From assembly GCA_030691985.1 (NCBI GenBank), contig JAUYDB010000230.1:1-7482 (forward strand): a stretch of 7,482 nucleotides of DNA, in the 5' to 3' direction. Positions 5,161 to 7,482 of this stretch are shown piece after piece; the first letter of the stretch is position 1, and the number at the start of each line of letters is the position of its first letter. The translations under genes were made by a program, and so were the position numbers. Below the pieces are notes generated by a model. That model saw nothing but the letters and a program-made list of their open reading frames with translations. It searched no databases and had not been told where the DNA came from. The stretch is from Candidatus Omnitrophota bacterium (GTDB lineage: Bacteria > Omnitrophota > Gorgyraeia > 2-01-FULL-45-10).

Positions 5161-5311
5161 TACATTTTGGGTCCTGCCGCTCGGTCGCCCTGCGATTCTC
5201 CGCGCTCGCGTGGGGTGTACAATATCGTGATAACGAGTGCGTATCTGTACTGCCCCATCCCACGCTCGCTTGTGCGCTTCTCGGGCTGGACCGAGCGTCA
5301 CCCAAAATGTA
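5161..5311. repeat. Long imperfect palindrome (about 150 bp) between purD and purE
   Basis: The ends are a perfect 12-bp inverted repeat, TACATTTTGGGT (5161-5172) and ACCCAAAATGTA (5300-5311). The arms continue to pair: cgctcggtc (about 5178-5186) with gaccgagcg (about 5289-5297), the GC-rich tcgcgtgggg (about 5206-5215) with ccccatcccacgct (about 5252-5265), and gtac (5217-5220) with gtac (5247-5250) flanking a loop. Transcribed from either strand it would fold into a long hairpin. It contains no reading frame of note and resembles a MITE or large REP-like element. It starts 9 bases past the purD stop. Confidence 0.75.
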
Positions 5312-5319
5312 TCCGCTCG

Positions 5320-6609
5320 TTATAGTTTGAGCGCCCTATACCCGATATCGCTGCGATAATGCATTCTCTCAAAAGATATCGCCCTCACTGCCGTGTAGCA
5401 TTTATCTATAGCGCTCTTCATGTCTTCGCCGAGCGCGGTAACGTTCAATGCCCTGCCGCCATTTGTTATGAAGAGCGACCTACCGTCCGTCGCGCGCTTA
5501 CCCGCTTTTGTGCCGGCGTGAAACACAACGACATCTCCTATATTTTTTACCGCTTCAAGGCCGTTTATCTCCATGCCCTTCCGGTAATCACCCGGATAAC
5601 CGCCCGACGCTATTACAACCGAAACGCAGGGCCTCCGGTCCCATTCCAGTTCATAACCTCCCAATTTTCCGGCAATCGCCTTCTCAATGGCTTCGACAAG
5701 GTCGCTCTTAAGCCGCGGCATTATCGCCTGTGTCTCGGGATCCCCGAACCTGACGTTAAACTCAAGGACAAACGGCCCTTTCTCCGTTACCATGATACCG
5801 GCGTAAAGGACGCCTTTGTAAGGCGTACCCTCTTTCGCGAGTCCATGGATGACCGGTAATATCGCGATATCGATTATCTTTTTAAATAGCGCGTCTGTGA
5901 TTACCGGCGCGGGCGAATAGGCGCCCATCCCGCCGGTATTCGGCCCTTTGTCGCCGTCAAATACACGTTTATGATCCTGGCTCGAGGCAAGAAGAGCTGC
6001 GTCCCTGCCATCCGACATCACGATTATGGACGCCTCTTCCCCTATCAGGCAATCTTCTATCACAACTCTTCTTCCGGCATCGCCAAAACACCCTTCAACC
6101 ATCATCTTCTTTAAAGAGTCTTTGGCCTCCCCGACAGATTTACAGATCACAACGCCTTTGCCTGCGGCCAAGCCGTCCGCCTTGACAACCACCGGCGGAA
6201 TTTTGGCCTCTACATATTTTATGGCTTCATCGAATTTATCAAAGGCCTTGAAGCCGGCTGTCGGAACGCCAAACCTCTTCATCAATTCTTTCGCGAATAT
6301 CTTGCTTCCCTCTAATCTGGCGAGATCTTTCCGCGGGCCGAATATCTTAAGGCCCTCTTTCTCGAACCTGTCGACTATGCCGCAGACAAGCGGCGACTCC
6401 GGGCCCACTATGGTAAGATCTATTGACTCAGATTTAGCGAATTTTAAAAGGCCGTCTATGTCATTCGCATCTATATCAACGGGTTGGGCCGTATCAGACA
6501 TACCGTCGGTGCCGGGCGCGCAGTAAAGTTTACCGCACTTAGGGCTTTTAGCGATCTTCCAGCAAAGCGCGTGCTCCCGCCCGCCGGAACCAATGACTAG
6601 TATGCGCAT
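5320..6609 (-). CDS. purD: Phosphoribosylamine-glycine ligase (GAR synthetase)
   Basis: This ATP-grasp enzyme joins phosphoribosylamine and glycine with ATP, the second step of purine synthesis. I choose ATG 6609, giving 429 residues that start MRILVIGSGGREHAL as in relatives; GAGG (6619-6616) lies 6 bases upstream. The in-frame ATG at 6636 would add nine residues and falls at the edge of a repeat. Motifs in order: GSGGREHAL (7-15), IVGPESPL (67-74), VVKADGLAAGKGVV (141-154) for ATP binding, QDHKRVFDGDKGPNTGGMGAYSP (211-233), EFNVRFGDPETQ (283-294) for metal and ATP binding, ASGGYPG (334-340), then HYRSDIGYRAL at the end. It is complete with no missing catalytic block. Glycine made by GlyA in the same cluster is its substrate. 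Repeats flank it on both sides. Confidence 0.97.
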   Translation of the reverse strand: MRILVIGSGGREHALCWKIAKSPKCGKLYCAPGTDGMSDTAQPVDIDANDIDGLLKFAKSESIDLTIVGPESPLVCGIVDRFEKEGLKIFGPRKDLARLEGSKIFAKELMKRFGVPTAGFKAFDKFDEAIKYVEAKIPPVVVKADGLAAGKGVVICKSVGEAKDSLKKMMVEGCFGDAGRRVVIEDCLIGEEASIIVMSDGRDAALLASSQDHKRVFDGDKGPNTGGMGAYSPAPVITDALFKKIIDIAILPVIHGLAKEGTPYKGVLYAGIMVTEKGPFVLEFNVRFGDPETQAIMPRLKSDLVEAIEKAIAGKLGGYELEWDRRPCVSVVIASGGYPGDYRKGMEINGLEAVKNIGDVVVFHAGTKAGKRATDGRSLFITNGGRALNVTALGEDMKSAIDKCYTAVRAISFERMHYRSDIGYRALKL

Positions 6610-6640
6610 CTTTCGCCTCGTTATAGTTGCAGTCATACAA

Positions 6641-6760
6641 CGCTTTTTAGCGTATAGCGGATAGGAAAAACAAAAAAACTATACGCTAAACGCTATACGC
6701 TAACCGCTAAAAGGTATCGAATTACTGCCACTATACGCTAAACGCTACCCGCTATACGCT
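6641..6760. repeat. ctatacgct repeat cluster upstream of purD
   Basis: The word ctatacgct occurs four times (6679-6687, 6693-6701, 6731-6739, 6752-6760) and once inverted as agcgtatag (6649-6657), allowing a hairpin of the first copy with any of the others. Related decayed words (ctaaacgct, ctacccgct, taaccgct) lie between them. The left end, ctttttagcgtatagc (6643-6658), is identical to 195-210. It is noncoding and lies between purM and purD. Confidence 0.8.
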
Positions 6761-6818
6761 AATCATGTTGACCGACTTAAGTTTTCGGTAACAGATCAGT
6801 TCTTAAAGAAACTTTCTC

Positions 6819-6908
6819 CGTCATTGCGAGGAGCCATTATATTTATCGTCGGGCGACGAAGCAATCTCATCTTTAGATTGCTTCGCCCCTTTGGGGCTCG
6901 CAATGACG
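6819..6908. repeat. Palindromic CATTGCGAG-type dispersed element
   Basis: Outer arms CGTCATTGCGAG (6819-6830) and CTCGCAATGACG (6897-6908) are perfect inverted copies. Inner arms CGAAGCAATCT (6857-6867) and AGATTGCTTCG (6875-6885) are also perfect, with a 7-base loop. The tcattgcgag...gaagcaatct layout matches a MITE-like palindrome that I know as dispersed in many unrelated bacterial genomes. It has no coding capacity. Between it and purM (6909-6958) there is only a weak 5-bp hairpin (acagt 6943-6947 / actgt 6953-6957). Confidence 0.85.
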
Positions 6909-6958
6909 AGTCTCGTCGGTCTTCTTATAACACTGAGCTGTTACAGTTTTCGACTGTC

Positions 6959-7482
6959 CTACTCCCTCATTACGACTCCCCCGCTCCCCCTCACAACCTC
7001 ACCTATAACATGCGAGGCGACGTTGGCGCGAGAGAGGACGCCCCTTGTCTTATCAATATCGGCTTTCGACAGCACCAAGACCATGCCGATCCCCATATTA
7101 AATGTGCGGTACATCTCTTCGGCGCCGCATTTTGCCTTCTTTTGGATCAGTGAAAATATCCACGGGATCCGCCATGAATTTTTGTCTATCTCGACGGCCA
7201 TGCCCTTAGGGATAATCCTCGGGATCTTATCGTAGAACGCCCCTCCTGTTATATTGCATATGCCTTTTATATTCACTTTCGCCTTAACGGCAAGAACGCC
7301 CTTAGAATAAAGGCGGGTCGGTTTAAGCAGCTCTTCGGAATGTAATTTTAATTCTTTTTGGCTCAAGACCTTTCTGACAAGCGAATATCCGTTTGAATGC
7401 AGCCCTGTTGATTCCAGGCCCAGGACCACATCGCCGATTCTCGTAGGGCTCCCATCTATAATACCCCTTCTTTCGATTAGAC
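6959..7482 (-). CDS. purM: Phosphoribosylformylglycinamidine cyclo-ligase (AIR synthetase), 3' half
   Basis: PurM closes the imidazole ring of FGAM with ATP to give AIR. The reading frame is open to the right edge, so about 173 C-terminal residues of a roughly 340-residue protein are seen. The family's mid and C-terminal blocks are clear: GIIDGSPTRIGDVVLGLEST followed by GLHSNGYSLVRK, the NITGGAFYDKIPRIIP block (HITGGGxxENIPR in most relatives, so one glycine is Ala here), the IDKNSWRIPWIFSLIQ block, and EEMYRTFNMGIGMVLVL. It ends at TAG (6961-6959). The true start is outside the window. It leads the purM-purD-purE run on this strand, though repeats separate it from purD by about 350 bases, so cotranscription is not assured. 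Confidence 0.95.
   Translation of the reverse strand, partial: LIERRGIIDGSPTRIGDVVLGLESTGLHSNGYSLVRKVLSQKELKLHSEELLKPTRLYSKGVLAVKAKVNIKGICNITGGAFYDKIPRIIPKGMAVEIDKNSWRIPWIFSLIQKKAKCGAEEMYRTFNMGIGMVLVLSKADIDKTRGVLSRANVASHVIGEVVRGSGGVVMRE

Noticed and set aside
5359..6526. Plus-strand frames of up to 166 codons opposite purD
   Set aside because: They follow from the codon composition of purD on the other strand, and the predicted proteins show no family features.

Overview
The window is one strand-biased block of bacterial chromosome: every gene I can support is read from the minus strand, so transcription runs from position 7482 towards 1. In that order it holds purM (3' half), purD, purE, a TsaC-type threonylcarbamoyl-AMP synthase, a low-molecular-weight phosphatase, rpiB, glyA, a ComEB-type dCMP deaminase, a small secreted protein with three Ca-binding-like loops, an overlapping small lipoprotein, and the 5' part of nrdR. 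Standard stop codons fit everywhere; TGA ends at least five of the genes.

The functions fit together. PurM, PurD and PurE are de novo purine steps. GlyA makes glycine (a PurD substrate) and methylene-tetrahydrofolate. The dCMP deaminase makes dUMP, which thymidylate synthase methylates with that same folate. NrdR represses ribonucleotide reductase genes. RpiB feeds ribose 5-phosphate to PRPP and so to purines. The order tsaC - phosphatase - rpiB - glyA recalls the Bacillus subtilis ywlC/ywlE/ywlF/glyA neighbourhood, so it is an old housekeeping arrangement. purE-tsaC, rpiB-glyA, glyA-comEB and the two small secreted genes are overlapping or nearly so. The other junctions are opened by noncoding repeats.

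The intergenic DNA is the unusual part. Nearly every gap carries a different inverted or tandem repeat: 195-210 and 6641-6760 (a shared ctatacgct family), 236-334, 896-1011, 1468-1500, 3265-3413, 3942-3991, 5161-5311 and 6819-6908. Such repeat-laden gaps around intact housekeeping genes are familiar from uncultured bacteria assembled from metagenomes. Together with the gene set this suggests something like Candidatus Omnitrophota or a related uncultured lineage, but that placement is a guess.

The two observations most worth pursuing are an in-frame TGA exactly at the first zinc-binding cysteine (codon 3) of otherwise well-conserved nrdR, and a 7-bp tandem repeat inside the 5' coding end of the dCMP deaminase, where gain or loss of one unit would switch the reading frame. 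No tRNA, rRNA, CRISPR array or transposase gene is visible.
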